This document shows positions 23,460 to 32,291 of a stretch of DNA of 64,000 bases, piece after piece. Within the stretch, counting starts at the first letter, position 1. Each line of letters starts with the position of its first letter. The DNA comes from Aminobacter niigataensis. Its GTDB lineage: Bacteria > Pseudomonadota > Alphaproteobacteria > Rhizobiales > Rhizobiaceae. Made by a program: the position numbers and the translations under genes. Location of the stretch: NCBI RefSeq assembly GCF_014200015.1, contig NZ_JACHOT010000005.1, positions 62,001 to 126,000 of the forward strand, read 5' to 3'. A model generated the notes under the pieces. It did not search any database. It was not told the origin of the DNA and saw only the letters and a program-made list of their open reading frames with translations.

Positions 23460-23888
23460 TTATTTACCCACCTTGCGCTTGCGGCCCAGGCCCATCTTCT
23501 TGGCCAGTTGCGAGCGAGCTGCCGCATAGTTGGGCGCCACCATCGGATAGCTGGCGTCAAGGCCCCACTTCTCGCGGTACTGATCGGGCGTCATGTTGTA
23601 GTGGGTCATCAGGTGACGCTTGAGCGATTTGAACTTCTTGCCGTCTTCCAGGCAGATGATGTAGTCGTCATGCACCGAACGCTTCGGGTTGACGGCCGGC
23701 TTCTGCTTGTCGGCGGGTGGTGTGTCGGCGACGTTACCGACGCGGCCAAGGGCTGCGTGAACGTCCGCGATCAGCCCCGGAAGTTCTCCTACCGGGACCG
23801 GATTGTTGCTGACATAAGCGGCCACCACGTCGGCGGTCAGTTCGATCAGCGTTTCGCTATTTGCTGCAGGCGTTTCGGAAGTATCCAT
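23460..23888 (-). CDS. mucR: MucR/Ros family zinc-finger regulator
   Basis: A 142-residue global regulator of the Ros/MucR family; I start at the ATG at 23888 ([20 protein letters not shown]). The N-terminal half mediates oligomerisation ([15 protein letters not shown]). The C-terminal single zinc finger reads [20 protein letters not shown], with Cys-x2-Asp in place of Cys-x2-Cys and the two His of HLMTHY, the usual MucR variant. [13 protein letters not shown] follows, and the protein ends basic. MucR binds AT-rich promoters and controls exopolysaccharide, motility and its own gene. The 271 bases upstream (23889-24159) are AT-rich and free of genes, as expected for autoregulation. Confidence 0.9.
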   Translation of the reverse strand: MDTSETPAANSETLIELTADVVAAYVSNNPVPVGELPGLIADVHAALGRVGNVADTPPADKQKPAVNPKRSVHDDYIICLEDGKKFKSLKRHLMTHYNMTPDQYREKWGLDASYPMVAPNYAAARSQLAKKMGLGRKRKVGK

Positions 23889-24159
23889 ATGCTTCAGGCC
23901 CCAATGTGACTGGTTGTTTTTTTGCCCGATATTGCGACCGGGGTGCGGCGCGATCTTGTATCGCAATTTGCCATTACGAGTCGCGTTCCATCACTTTAAT
24001 GAGCCTGTAGCCATAACAAGTCAATTCACTATTCTTTGCAACTCCAAGAACAATGCATTCATCACTTCTCTAACAAATGAGCCTTTTTGACAGGGCAATG
24101 TCATCGCACGAGATCAAGTTACACAACGCTGAATGTTCTCTCCGGGGTCATTGTCGGCA

Positions 24160-24517
24160 TTAGGTGGCAACAATGCGGTTCTTCTTATCCCTCGCCACAG
24201 TTTCAGCCAAATCGTCGCTGAGAGACCCCTGCCACAAGCGATATCCGGCTGAATAAGCCGCCTTGGCAAGCAAATCGGCCGAAATCGGCGCCATCAGCAT
24301 GAAGAACACCACTCCAGCCCGCGCCGGCAATGCCGTGGAGAGTTCGCCGATATGCACCGCGCGACGAAGCAACTCAGGACAGGAACCAACCGTTCCGGCC
24401 TTCGAGACCGTGTGGAAATCGGGGAGGCGCAACAGCCGCTGGAAAGACGGCCATCGCAAGCAACGCACCAACCATGACCGGGCCGCCGGCAAGATAATCG
24501 CCAACGCTGCTGATCAT
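24160..24517 (-). pseudogene. Decayed mnhG (Na+/H+ antiporter subunit G) remnant
   Basis: Two frames together give a broken MnhG/PhaG. The first starts MISSVGDYLAGGPVMVGALL at 24517; around 24444 the match moves to another frame with QRLLRLPDFHTVSKAGTVGS and continues VVFFMLMAPISADLLAKAAY. The LLRLPDF-T and APIS-LLAKAAY phrases are typical of this subunit. The crossover lies inside MAVF/WPSF. No other mnh gene is present, so this is the eroded end of a lost operon. Confidence 0.6.
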
Positions 24518-24640
24518 GACCGGTTTTTCTTCGGCCTCTTGCTTGAGATGGACACCGCCGCTGGTCAAAAAATGCGGGAACGCAACAGTCGCAAGAAAGC
24601 CAACGAGGAAGGCGCCGCTGCCCCAGTCGTTACCAGCCAT
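24518..24640 (-). pseudogene. C-terminal fragment of mnhF (Na+/H+ antiporter subunit F)
   Basis: About 40 codons, including GAFLVGFLATVAFPHFLTSG, look like the last helix and tail of an MnhF/PhaF subunit. A stop lies in frame shortly upstream (near 24665) and no N-terminus is found. It directly precedes the mnhG remnant, the natural operon order, supporting common decay. Confidence 0.45.
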
Positions 24641-24723
24641 GCAGGGCCAAACCTGAACCTATCTTGTCAATAACCGGTGCCCGCCCGAGTGCTCAAGGCA
24701 ACGCAAGCAACAGTTTTGCCTGA

Positions 24724-25092
24724 TCAATACGGTGCGATGTACTTGCCATAGACCCAACCCGTGGCGAATTGCCCGTTCTGGGCGGGATCGTGCCAGACCT
24801 GGCACCAGCGATAACGCACACGCTGTGCCTGCTTCCATTCCGGCAAATGCGAAATGTCGAAGAGATCGACTCCGCCAGTGCATTTTCCGGTCATCTGCAG
24901 GACAGTGCCATTGGGATAGGCTGCCTGCTTCTGCGAACCATTGGACGGATACTTCCGGATGTTCAACGTGTCGCCAAACGGAACGTCGGTCACCTGCCAG
25001 GCGGCAAAAGCAGCCGCGTGGGCGTTGCCGGCGAATATTGCCGCTGTCGAGGCGACGGTCAGGGCTGCGGCGGTCTTCAAGAACGTGTTCAT
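24724..25092 (-). CDS. Secreted SH3-like domain protein
   Basis: A 122-residue protein with a clear signal peptide (MNTFLKTAAALTVASTAAIF, cleavage after AHA near residue 26). The mature part has the bacterial SH3 pattern: WQVTDVPFGDTLNIRKYPSN, GTVLQMTGKCTGGVDLFDIS and WCQVWHDPAQNGQFATGWVY. Two Cys are in the domain. GGAGGAGAG precedes the start. Probably periplasmic with a binding role; the ligand is unknown. Confidence 0.8.
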   Translation of the reverse strand: MNTFLKTAAALTVASTAAIFAGNAHAAAFAAWQVTDVPFGDTLNIRKYPSNGSQKQAAYPNGTVLQMTGKCTGGVDLFDISHLPEWKQAQRVRYRWCQVWHDPAQNGQFATGWVYGKYIAPY

Positions 25093-25198
25093 CTCTCTCC
25101 TCCGGCGAACCGGTCAATTGGAACGTTGACGAACAATGCAACTCAGCCCTTGAACCCGCCCTGATCGGCGTGTTCATTCGCCATTCAAGATTCACCGC

Positions 25199-27310
25199 AT
25201 GCGAGACATGATGACCCGACCTGCCATTTTCGCCGACATCGCCCCGCCGTCGACCGAGCGCCGCCCCGTTTCCGACACCCGGCACGGCATCACCCGCATC
25301 GACGAATATGCCTGGCTGCGCGCCGACAACTGGCAGGAGGTCTTCCGCGATCCGAGCCTGCTCGATCCGGCAATCCGCACACATCTCGAAGCGGAAAACA
25401 GCTACCAGGCCGAATTGATGGCCGGCACGGCGGACCTGCGCAAGGAGCTGTTCGAAGAGATGAAGGGACGCATCAAGGAAGACGATTCCTCGGTTCCGAT
25501 GAAGGACGGCCCGTTCGCCTATGGCTCATCCTACAAGAAGGGTGGCGAGCAGCCGCGCTATTTCCGCCTCCCGAGCGCAGGCGGCACGGAGGAGATCATC
25601 CTCGACGGCGACAAGGAAGCCGAAGGTCACGCCTATTTCCGCCTCGGCGGGATCGACCACTCCTCCGATCATAGCCGCCTGATCTGGGGGTTCGACGACA
25701 AGGGATCGGAATTCTACACCCTGCGTGTCCGCGACCTGGCAACCGGCGCCGAACTCGCCGACATCGTCGCCGATACGGGCGGCTCGGGCGAGTGGGATGC
25801 CGCCAATGCCGGCTTCTTCTACACCCGCCTCGACTCCAACCACCGGCCGTCGAAGGTCTTCTACCACGCGCTCGGCAGCGACGCCTCGACAGACCGCCTG
25901 GTCTACGAGGAGACCGATCCCGGCTTCTTCATGAACGTCGGCGGCACCCGCAGCAATGACTGGATCATGATCTCGATCAGCGATCATGAAACGTCGGAAT
26001 ACCGGCTGCTTCCCGCCAGCAATCCCCTCGCCTCGCCGGCACTCGTTGCAGCGCGCGAAACCGGCCTGCAATATGATCTCGAGGAAGGCGGCGACATCTT
26101 CTTCGTGCTGACCAATGCCGACGGCGCCAAGGACTTCAAGATCATGACCGCGCCAGCGGCGGATCCGGCGCGCACCAACTGGAAGGAACTTGTCGCCCAC
26201 GAACCCGGCCGGCTGATCCTGTCGGTCATCGGCTTCAGGGACTTCATGGTTCGCCTGGAACGCAAGGAAGGCCTTCCGCGGATCGTGGTGCACGAACGCG
26301 CCACCGGCTCGGAGCACGTCATTTCTTTCCCGGAAGAAGCGTTCTCGCTCGGCCTGTCGGGCTCCTATGAATACGATACCGACACCATGCGGTTTTCCTA
26401 TTCGTCGATGACCACCCCGACGCAGTTGTTCGACTACAACATGCGGACGCGCGGACGCGTCCTGCTCAAGACCCAGGAAGTCCCCTCGGGCCACAATGCC
26501 GATGACTACGTCACTCGGCGGCTGATGGCGCCGGCCCCCGATGGCGAACTGGTGCCGATCTCGCTGATCCACCATCGCGACACGCCGCTGGACGGCACGG
26601 CACCGTGCCTGCTCTATGGCTACGGCTCCTACGGCATGACCATTCCGGCCTCGTTCAACACCAACTGCCTGTCGCTGGTCGATCGCGGCTTCGTCTATGC
26701 CATCGCCCATATCCGTGGCGGCAAGGACAAGGGCTACGCCTGGTATGACGACGGCAAGCGCGCGGCGAAAACCAACACCTTCACCGACTTCATCGCCTGT
26801 GCCCACCACCTCGTCGCCGAGCGCTACACGGCGCATGACCGCATCGTCGCCCAGGGCGGTTCTGCCGGCGGCATGCTGATGGGCGCCATAGCCAACATGG
26901 CGCCGGATGCCTTTGCCGGCATCATCGCCGAAGTGCCCTTCGTCGACGTGCTGACCACTATGCTCGACGACACCTTGCCGCTGACGCCGCCCGAATGGCC
27001 GGAATGGGGCAACCCGATCGCCTCGGACGACGACTACAAGACCATCGCCGCCTATTCGCCCTACGACAATGTCGCCGCACTCGACTATCCGCCGATCCTG
27101 GCGGTGGCCGGCCTGACCGATCCGCGCGTCACCTATTGGGAGCCGGCCAAATGGGCCGCGCGCCTGCGCGAACGCAAGTCGGGCAGCAGTCCTGTGCTGT
27201 TCAAGATCAACATGGATTCGGGCCATGCCGGTGCCTCTGGCCGCTTCTCGCGGCTGGAGGAGATCGCCTTCAACTACGCTTTCGCACTGAAGGTCGTTGG
27301 GCTCGCCTGA
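25199..27310 (+). CDS. ptrB: Oligopeptidase B (S9A prolyl oligopeptidase family)
   Basis: A 703-residue cytoplasmic serine peptidase cutting short peptides after basic residues. The N-terminal beta-propeller domain (about 75-420) includes EEMKGRIKEDDSSVPMKDGP. The catalytic domain has the Ser near residue 554 in VAQGGSAGGMLMGA, the Asp in GLTDPRVTYWEPAKW and the His in DSGHAGASGRF. Length and sequence match oligopeptidase B. An alternative start is the ATG at 25211 (MTRPAIF). A GC hairpin follows the stop. Confidence 0.9.
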   Translation: MRDMMTRPAIFADIAPPSTERRPVSDTRHGITRIDEYAWLRADNWQEVFRDPSLLDPAIRTHLEAENSYQAELMAGTADLRKELFEEMKGRIKEDDSSVPMKDGPFAYGSSYKKGGEQPRYFRLPSAGGTEEIILDGDKEAEGHAYFRLGGIDHSSDHSRLIWGFDDKGSEFYTLRVRDLATGAELADIVADTGGSGEWDAANAGFFYTRLDSNHRPSKVFYHALGSDASTDRLVYEETDPGFFMNVGGTRSNDWIMISISDHETSEYRLLPASNPLASPALVAARETGLQYDLEEGGDIFFVLTNADGAKDFKIMTAPAADPARTNWKELVAHEPGRLILSVIGFRDFMVRLERKEGLPRIVVHERATGSEHVISFPEEAFSLGLSGSYEYDTDTMRFSYSSMTTPTQLFDYNMRTRGRVLLKTQEVPSGHNADDYVTRRLMAPAPDGELVPISLIHHRDTPLDGTAPCLLYGYGSYGMTIPASFNTNCLSLVDRGFVYAIAHIRGGKDKGYAWYDDGKRAAKTNTFTDFIACAHHLVAERYTAHDRIVAQGGSAGGMLMGAIANMAPDAFAGIIAEVPFVDVLTTMLDDTLPLTPPEWPEWGNPIASDDDYKTIAAYSPYDNVAALDYPPILAVAGLTDPRVTYWEPAKWAARLRERKSGSSPVLFKINMDSGHAGASGRFSRLEEIAFNYAFALKVVGLA

Positions 27311-27325
27311 CATTGGAAACGGCAG

Positions 27326-27348
27326 ACCGGCGGCTTGGGGCCGCCGGT
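27326..27348 (+). terminator. GC hairpin between ptrB and cytochrome genes
   Basis: ACCGGCGGC (27326-27334) pairs perfectly with GCCGCCGGT (27340-27348), loop TTGGG, 16 bases after the ptrB stop and just past the convergent cytochrome stop. No T run follows, so it may end transcription only weakly or protect the 3' ends. Confidence 0.5.
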
Positions 27349-27352
27349 TGCG

Positions 27353-28306
27353 TCAACCGGCAGGCTTCGGCTGTGGCGCGGGATAACCGTTGGGATGCGG
27401 CGGGATCGCCTTGAGATAGGCAGCGATTGCCTCGCGGTCTTCGGCGCTTAGCCTCGCCATGTTCTTCTGCACCTCGACCATGGTGCCACCGACCGAATCG
27501 AACTCAGGGGTAAAACCCGTTTCGAGATAGCTGGCGATGTCGCTCTCCGACCAGCCGCTGATCCCAGTCCCTTGCGGCGTTATGTTGGGCACGATGCCCT
27601 GTCCTTCGGCCGCCGCAGCACCCGCCAGCCATTGGCCCTTCCTGGTCCCGCCGTCAAAGCCGCGCGGCGTGTGGCATTCGCCACAATGCCCTGCGCCTTC
27701 CACGAGGTCACGACCGCGCAGGACTTTCTCAGGCGTGCCGTCGGCGAAGGCGATCACGGGCTGGTCGCTCAGGTAGAACAGCTTCCAGAGCCCGATGCCG
27801 GATCGGACATTGAACGGAAAGGCGAGCGTATGGCTCGGCGCCCTGCCCGCAACAGGCGGCAGCGTCTTCATGAAGGCGTAGATATCTGCGACCTCAGCCG
27901 GCTTCATGCGGGCATAGGAGGCATAGGGGAACGCCGGATAGAGGTGCTGTCCGTCGCGCGACACACCCTTGAGCATGGCATTGGCGAAGTCCTCAAGCGA
28001 CCATCCGCCAATGCCGTCGTTCGGGTCGGTGGAAATGTTCGGCGCCACGAAGGTACCGTACGCCGTCTTCAGCTCGAGACCGCCGGCGAGTTGAAGACGT
28101 GCATCGCCCTCCGATTTCGGTTTGGCGTGGCAGGAGGCACAGCCGCCGGTATCGAAGATGCGTTGACCGCGGGCCGCGTCGCCGGCTCCCAGGGCAGCCA
28201 CGGCATCGGGCCCCAGTCTTTCGGGAAGCGCCAGCCACCACAAAGTCGCGGCTCCGGCACCGCCAAGCGCCAGAGCCGCCACTGCAAACTTCTTGAAAGC
28301 ACCCAT
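27353..28306 (-). CDS. Diheme c-type cytochrome
   Basis: A 317-residue periplasmic electron carrier with an N-terminal membrane helix (FKKFAVAALALGGAGAATLW). Two heme c sites are visible: CASCH near residue 56 and CGECH near residue 209. Each is followed by conserved cytochrome c elements (FVAPNISTDPNDGIGGWSLE, GIVPNITPQGTGISGWSESD) and the Met-ligand regions. The layout resembles the cytochrome subunits of membrane dehydrogenases, but no dehydrogenase subunit is adjacent. It lies 9 bases downstream of the c556-like gene, so the two are one operon. Confidence 0.88.
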   Translation of the reverse strand: MGAFKKFAVAALALGGAGAATLWWLALPERLGPDAVAALGAGDAARGQRIFDTGGCASCHAKPKSEGDARLQLAGGLELKTAYGTFVAPNISTDPNDGIGGWSLEDFANAMLKGVSRDGQHLYPAFPYASYARMKPAEVADIYAFMKTLPPVAGRAPSHTLAFPFNVRSGIGLWKLFYLSDQPVIAFADGTPEKVLRGRDLVEGAGHCGECHTPRGFDGGTRKGQWLAGAAAAEGQGIVPNITPQGTGISGWSESDIASYLETGFTPEFDSVGGTMVEVQKNMARLSAEDREAIAAYLKAIPPHPNGYPAPQPKPAG

Positions 28307-28315
28307 GCGAAGGGA

Positions 28316-28753
28316 TCAGCCCTTCTTGACGCGAAACGCCTCATGGCAGGTGCCGCAGGTCTGGCCGATGGTGCCGACCTGTGCCTTCAAGGCGTCCAGG
28401 TCCTGGGCCGGGGCGCCAACTGCCGAGGCCGTCACTGCCTTGAATTTGTCGACCTCGGCCTGGAATCCAGCCGGATCCTCCCAGATCTTGGGGGATGCAG
28501 TGGTGTCGCCCTTGTCGCTTCCTACCGGGAACGACGCCGCGACATCGATTTTCTGGACATTGTCGTTGAGCGCCGTCAAGGCCGCCAGAACGGCGGCGGC
28601 GTCGAAAGCGGATTCGCCCTTCACCATTTTGACGAGCGTGCCGACTTGCCTTGCGTTCTCCTTCATCACCGCCTGACGGTCGGTAATCACATCGGCGAAT
28701 GCTGCAGTGGATGCGAGCGCCAGCGCTGCGACGGCGAGCACAAATTTTCTCAT
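28316..28753 (-). CDS. Cytochrome c556 / c'-type protein
   Basis: A 145-residue protein starting MRKFVLAVAALALASTAAFA, a clean signal peptide, then a four-helix bundle with DVITDRQAVMKENARQVGTL and a single C-terminal heme site CGTCH in GQTCGTCHEAFRVKKG. The C-terminal heme and bundle are diagnostic of the cytochrome c'/c556 family. First gene of a two-gene operon with the diheme cytochrome. An inverted repeat, CTCACG-CTTA-CGTGAG (28826-28841), lies about 75 bases upstream and may be an operator. Confidence 0.9.
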   Translation of the reverse strand: MRKFVLAVAALALASTAAFADVITDRQAVMKENARQVGTLVKMVKGESAFDAAAVLAALTALNDNVQKIDVAASFPVGSDKGDTTASPKIWEDPAGFQAEVDKFKAVTASAVGAPAQDLDALKAQVGTIGQTCGTCHEAFRVKKG

Positions 28754-28877
28754 CAGGTCCTCTTTCGGTTGCAAAAGCTGCCTAGGGTGAACGGCGAAAC
28801 TGGCCCAATTCGTCCCAAGATTCTCCTCACGCTTACGTGAGTCGGTGGAATAAATTTGCGTTCTCTCGACAAAAAAA

Positions 28878-28896
28878 GCCCCGGACTTGCCGGGGC
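28878..28896 (-). terminator. Rho-independent terminator of sodB
   Basis: GCCCCGG-CAAGT-CCGGGGC on the minus strand, preceded by AAAA and followed by seven T, 20 bases after the superoxide dismutase stop. It has the full form of an intrinsic terminator. Confidence 0.9.
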
Positions 28897-28916
28897 TTTT
28901 CGTGGGTGAACCAGGC

Positions 28917-29513
28917 TCAGGCGTTTTCGTAACGCTCGAGCACGTAGTCCCAGTTGATCAGGCTGTCGACGAACGCCTCGAGATATTTCGGGCGGGCGTT
29001 GCGGTAGTCGATGTAGTAGGAGTGCTCCCAGACGTCGACGCCGAGGATCGGGGTCGCGCCGTGAACCAGCGGGTTCTCGCCGTTCGGGGTCTTGGAGATG
29101 GCGAGCTTGCCATCCTTGACCGAAAGCCACGCCCAGCCCGAACCGAACTGCGTCGTGCCGGCGGCAATGAAATCAGCCTTGAATTTGTCGTAGCCGCCGA
29201 GGTCGGCATCTACCGCCTTCTGCAGCGCGCCGGGCAGCTTGTTGCCGCCGCCGCCCTTCTTCATCCACTTCCAGAAGTGGACGTGGTTGTAATGCTGGGC
29301 GGCGTTGTTGAACAGGCCGGCATTCTTGCCAAACGACTGCTTCACCACCTCTTCCAGCGACAGCTTGTCCATGCCTGCTTCGGCAGCCAGCTTGTTGCCG
29401 TTGTCGACATAGGCCTTGTGGTGCTTGTCGTGATGATACTCAAGCGTCTCCTTCGACATGAAGGGCTGTAGCGCCTCGTAGTCGTAGGGCAATTCGGGCA
29501 ATTCAAAAGCCAT
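28917..29513 (-). CDS. sodB: Fe/Mn superoxide dismutase
   Basis: A 198-residue cytoplasmic superoxide dismutase: MAFELPELPYDYEALQPFMS at the N-terminus, metal ligands in EYHHDKHHKAYVDN (first His), AAQHYNHVHFWKWM (second His) and GVDVWEHSYYIDYRNARPKY (Asp and third His). The AAQHYNH and FGSGWAWL segments fit iron-type or cambialistic enzymes better than Mn-type, but metal choice cannot be settled by eye. It is monocistronic with its own terminator. Confidence 0.92.
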   Translation of the reverse strand: MAFELPELPYDYEALQPFMSKETLEYHHDKHHKAYVDNGNKLAAEAGMDKLSLEEVVKQSFGKNAGLFNNAAQHYNHVHFWKWMKKGGGGNKLPGALQKAVDADLGGYDKFKADFIAAGTTQFGSGWAWLSVKDGKLAISKTPNGENPLVHGATPILGVDVWEHSYYIDYRNARPKYLEAFVDSLINWDYVLERYENA

Positions 29514-29621
29514 GGATCATACTCCCTTGCTGGCAATTTCGCGGCATGACTATGCCGTCTACAGATAGGTCGTCATCATCGTGTGACAACAGATGAGAGG
29601 CGCTGTTTTTCTTCGCTACAC

Positions 29622-30500
29622 TCAGGCCTTGTCGGTCGAGTGCGCCCACTCCCAATATAGCTCGCGCGATTTTTTTGCTACCGGTCCGGGCTGGAGAATT
29701 CGCTCCTCGATGCGCGTGACCGGAACAACCTTGGAGTGATTGCCGGTGGAGAAGATTTCATCGGCTTCGAGGAACTCGCGCACCGAAAGCGTCTTCTCGA
29801 CGACAGAGACACCGCTGCCGGCAAGAAGCGAAATCGTGCGGCTGCGGGTGATCCCGGAAAGGAAAGTTCCGTTGGGCGCCGGGGTGAACACCTGCCCGTT
29901 CTTGACCAGGAAGATGTTGGACGAGGCGGTTTCGGCGACGTTGCCTAGCATGTCGAGTACCAGGGCATTGTCGAAACCGCGCATCTTGGCGTCGAGGATT
30001 GCCCTGCCGTTGTTTGGATAGAGGCAGCCTGCCTTGGCATTGGTCGGCATGGTTTCGAGAGTTGGCCGGCGAAACGGCGATAAGCAAATCGAAAAGCCGG
30101 TCGGCGGAAGCATCGGCGATTCGTACAGGCACAGGCAGAACCGCGTCGACGCAGGGTCGGCCGGCACGCCCATGTAGCCACCGTGCTCGGCCCAATACAT
30201 CGGCCGGATGTAGACGGCAGTCTTGCCGTCGAATTTCTTGAGCCCGTCCCAAGTCAGCCCGACGATCTGTTCCGGGCTCATGGTCGGCTTCAGGCCCAAT
30301 GCGATGGCCGACGAATTGACCCGGCGCGAATGCGCTTCGAGGTCGGGAGCCACGCCTTCGAACCAACGGCCGCCATCGAAGACGGTGGAGCCGAGCCACA
30401 TGGCATGGCTTCGCGGGCCAATGATCGCAACGTTGCCCTCGTGCCAGTCACCATCGACAAAGCTCCAGGTCGTGGATTGTGCAGCCGCCGCGAGCGTCAT
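29622..30500 (-). CDS. ilvE: Branched-chain amino acid aminotransferase (class IV)
   Basis: A 292-residue PLP enzyme of fold type IV. The Schiff-base lysine is in PTNAKAGCLYPNNGRAILDA, and the phosphate-binding region is GNVAETASSNIFLVKNGQVF and LSGITRSRTISLLA. Arg and Tyr residues in YIRPMYWAEHGGYMGVPAD are those expected at the substrate pocket. It transfers amino groups between Leu/Ile/Val and 2-oxoglutarate; the short rhizobial form cannot be separated by eye from D-amino acid or lyase relatives. Divergent from the haloacid dehalogenase gene; the intergenic region is 140 bases. Confidence 0.85.
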   Translation of the reverse strand: MTLAAAAQSTTWSFVDGDWHEGNVAIIGPRSHAMWLGSTVFDGGRWFEGVAPDLEAHSRRVNSSAIALGLKPTMSPEQIVGLTWDGLKKFDGKTAVYIRPMYWAEHGGYMGVPADPASTRFCLCLYESPMLPPTGFSICLSPFRRPTLETMPTNAKAGCLYPNNGRAILDAKMRGFDNALVLDMLGNVAETASSNIFLVKNGQVFTPAPNGTFLSGITRSRTISLLAGSGVSVVEKTLSVREFLEADEIFSTGNHSKVVPVTRIEERILQPGPVAKKSRELYWEWAHSTDKA

Positions 30501-30640
30501 GGTGTTTTCCCATCCATCTTATTGATCGCTGGTATGGAAGAGGCTTTGGCGCGCCCCGTCAATCGGCAGCAAGCCGAAATGTTGGAGCCAGCCGATAGTT
30601 GCGCTTGCGCTCGGAACCAAGCCGTTGGACAACCGAAGGC

Positions 30641-31303
30641 ATGCGCCACGCAGCCTACATATTCGATGCCTATGGCACGCTGTTCGACGTCCATGCGGCG
30701 GTTCGCCGCCATTCGGCCGACATCGGACCCGAGGGCCAGCTGCTTTCCGAGATTTGGCGGGCCAAGCAGCTCGAGTATTCCTGGGTGCGGACGCTCATGG
30801 GCGCCTATGCCGATTTCTGGCAGCTCACCGAGCAGGCGCTCGACTTTGCATTCCGCAAGGTGCCGTCGGTCGATCCCGCGATGCGCAGCAAGCTGCTCGA
30901 CGCTTATTGGCGCCTCGATTGCTATCCCGAGGTTCCGGCAGTGCTGCGCAACCTGAAGGAAAACGGCGCACGGCTGGCCATTCTCTCCAACGGTTCGCCA
31001 GACATGCTGGAAGCGGCCGTGCGCTCGGCCGGGCTGGACCTGATCCTCGACGAGGTGTTCTCGGTCGACAGCGTCCGCCGATTCAAGACGGACCAGTCGG
31101 TCTATGATCTCGTCGCCAGCAGTTGGCGTCTTTACCCGGAAGCAATGTCGTTCCAGTCGTCCAATCGCTGGGACATTGCAGGGGCGGCAAAGTTCGGCTG
31201 CCGCACCGTCTGGATCAACCGCAGCAACCAGCCGGACGAGTATCGCGACCTGCCTCCATCGCTGATCCTACCTTCTCTGGAAGGTTTAGTTACAATTGGT
31301 TAG
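30641..31303 (+). CDS. Haloacid dehalogenase type II
   Basis: A 220-residue HAD hydrolase of the (S)-2-haloacid dehalogenase subfamily, which displaces halide from short 2-haloalkanoates. The nucleophile is D9 in IFDAYGTLFDVHA; motif II is AILSNGSPDML; the lysine motif is VRRFKTDQSVYDL; and SFQSSNRWDIAGAAKFG is the type II dehalogenase form of the final acidic motif. I chose the ATG at 30641, since earlier sequence in frame lacks similarity. Real substrates may be other than halogenated acids. Confidence 0.85.
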   Translation: MRHAAYIFDAYGTLFDVHAAVRRHSADIGPEGQLLSEIWRAKQLEYSWVRTLMGAYADFWQLTEQALDFAFRKVPSVDPAMRSKLLDAYWRLDCYPEVPAVLRNLKENGARLAILSNGSPDMLEAAVRSAGLDLILDEVFSVDSVRRFKTDQSVYDLVASSWRLYPEAMSFQSSNRWDIAGAAKFGCRTVWINRSNQPDEYRDLPPSLILPSLEGLVTIG

Positions 31304-31485
31304 CTTACCATAGGTCAATATTGTTGCCATAACGCAACAGTGATTGGCCTGTCACACCTTCGCCATGCTTTGTCCACCCTAAGGTCGGAATTTGACCCGC
31401 CTATCTCCGCGAGCGTTAAGGGGCGACGCAGTTGGTTTCCTCTAAATTCACCATTTCTTTCGAACTGGAACTCTAGATCGCAGTC

Positions 31486-32223
31486 ATGTCCACATTTACA
31501 GAATCACGTCCGCTCAGCCGTCGCGGCTTTTTGAACCTGGCGGCAGCGGGCGCCGCGTCGGCAGCGCTTTCTGCCTGCTCCACGGTTGGCGGAGGCGGTC
31601 AGATCGTCGATGCGCCTCCGGTTGCACCGCCCATGAGCGTCGATCCCGCTTTCGGTGGCGACTATGCCAGCATGTATGCCCCGGTCGCCGACGAGGGCTA
31701 TGAAATCCCCGGCATCCCGCTCAAGAAAGTGAAGCCGCAGTTCCTGCGCCAGATCGTCCGCGACCCCACTGGCGAGCGCCCCGGCACCGTGGTCGTCGAC
31801 ACCTCGACGCACTTCCTCTACCTCGTTCGCGAAAACGGCGAAGCGATGCGCTATGGCGTCGGCCTCGGTCGTGCCGGCTTTGCCTGGCAGGGCCGCGCTG
31901 TCATCCAGTGGAAGCGCAAGTGGCCCAAGTGGACGCCGCCGGACGAAATGATCGGCCGCCAGCCCGACCTCGAAAAGTACAGCGTCAGGAATGGCGGCAT
32001 GGCCCCGGGCCTCAACAACCCGCTCGGCGCGCGCGCGCTCTATATCTTCCAGAACAACGAGGACACGCTCTATCGCGTCCACGGTTCGCCGGAATGGTGG
32101 ACGATCGGCAAGTCGGTGTCGTCGGGCTGCGTGCGCCTGATGAACCAGGACATCATCGATCTCTACGATCGCGTGCCCGGCAAGACGCCGATCCTGGTCA
32201 CCAGCGGCCTCGGCACTGCCTGA
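31486..32223 (+). CDS. L,D-transpeptidase (YkuD) with Tat/lipobox-type N-terminus
   Basis: A 245-residue wall-modifying enzyme that forms 3-3 peptide cross-links or attaches proteins. The N-terminus has RRGFLNLAAAGAASAALSAC: a twin-arginine start followed by a lipobox-like LSAC, so it is exported and perhaps lipidated. The YkuD domain shows VVVDTSTHFLYLVRENGEAM and the active site HGSPEW ... GKSVSSGCVRLMNQD with catalytic Cys. A strong bidirectional terminator follows. Confidence 0.9.
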   Translation: MSTFTESRPLSRRGFLNLAAAGAASAALSACSTVGGGGQIVDAPPVAPPMSVDPAFGGDYASMYAPVADEGYEIPGIPLKKVKPQFLRQIVRDPTGERPGTVVVDTSTHFLYLVRENGEAMRYGVGLGRAGFAWQGRAVIQWKRKWPKWTPPDEMIGRQPDLEKYSVRNGGMAPGLNNPLGARALYIFQNNEDTLYRVHGSPEWWTIGKSVSSGCVRLMNQDIIDLYDRVPGKTPILVTSGLGTA

Positions 32224-32245
32224 CCTTGGGCCCAGTCACCTACGA

Positions 32246-32274
32246 AAAACGGCGCGTTATCGACGCGCCGTTTT
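32246..32274. terminator. Bidirectional intrinsic terminator
   Basis: AAAACGGCGCGT (32246-32257), loop TATCG, ACGCGCCGTTTT (32263-32274): a 12-base perfect stem with A/T tracts on both flanks. It serves the L,D-transpeptidase gene and the convergent HerA-like gene, whose stop is at 32292. Confidence 0.92.
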
Positions 32275-32291
32275 GCTATTGGCTTCTCGGG

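Noticed and set aside
25526-27313. Minus-strand open frame of 595 codons
   Set aside because: Antisense to oligopeptidase B; composition is that of a GC-rich shadow frame.
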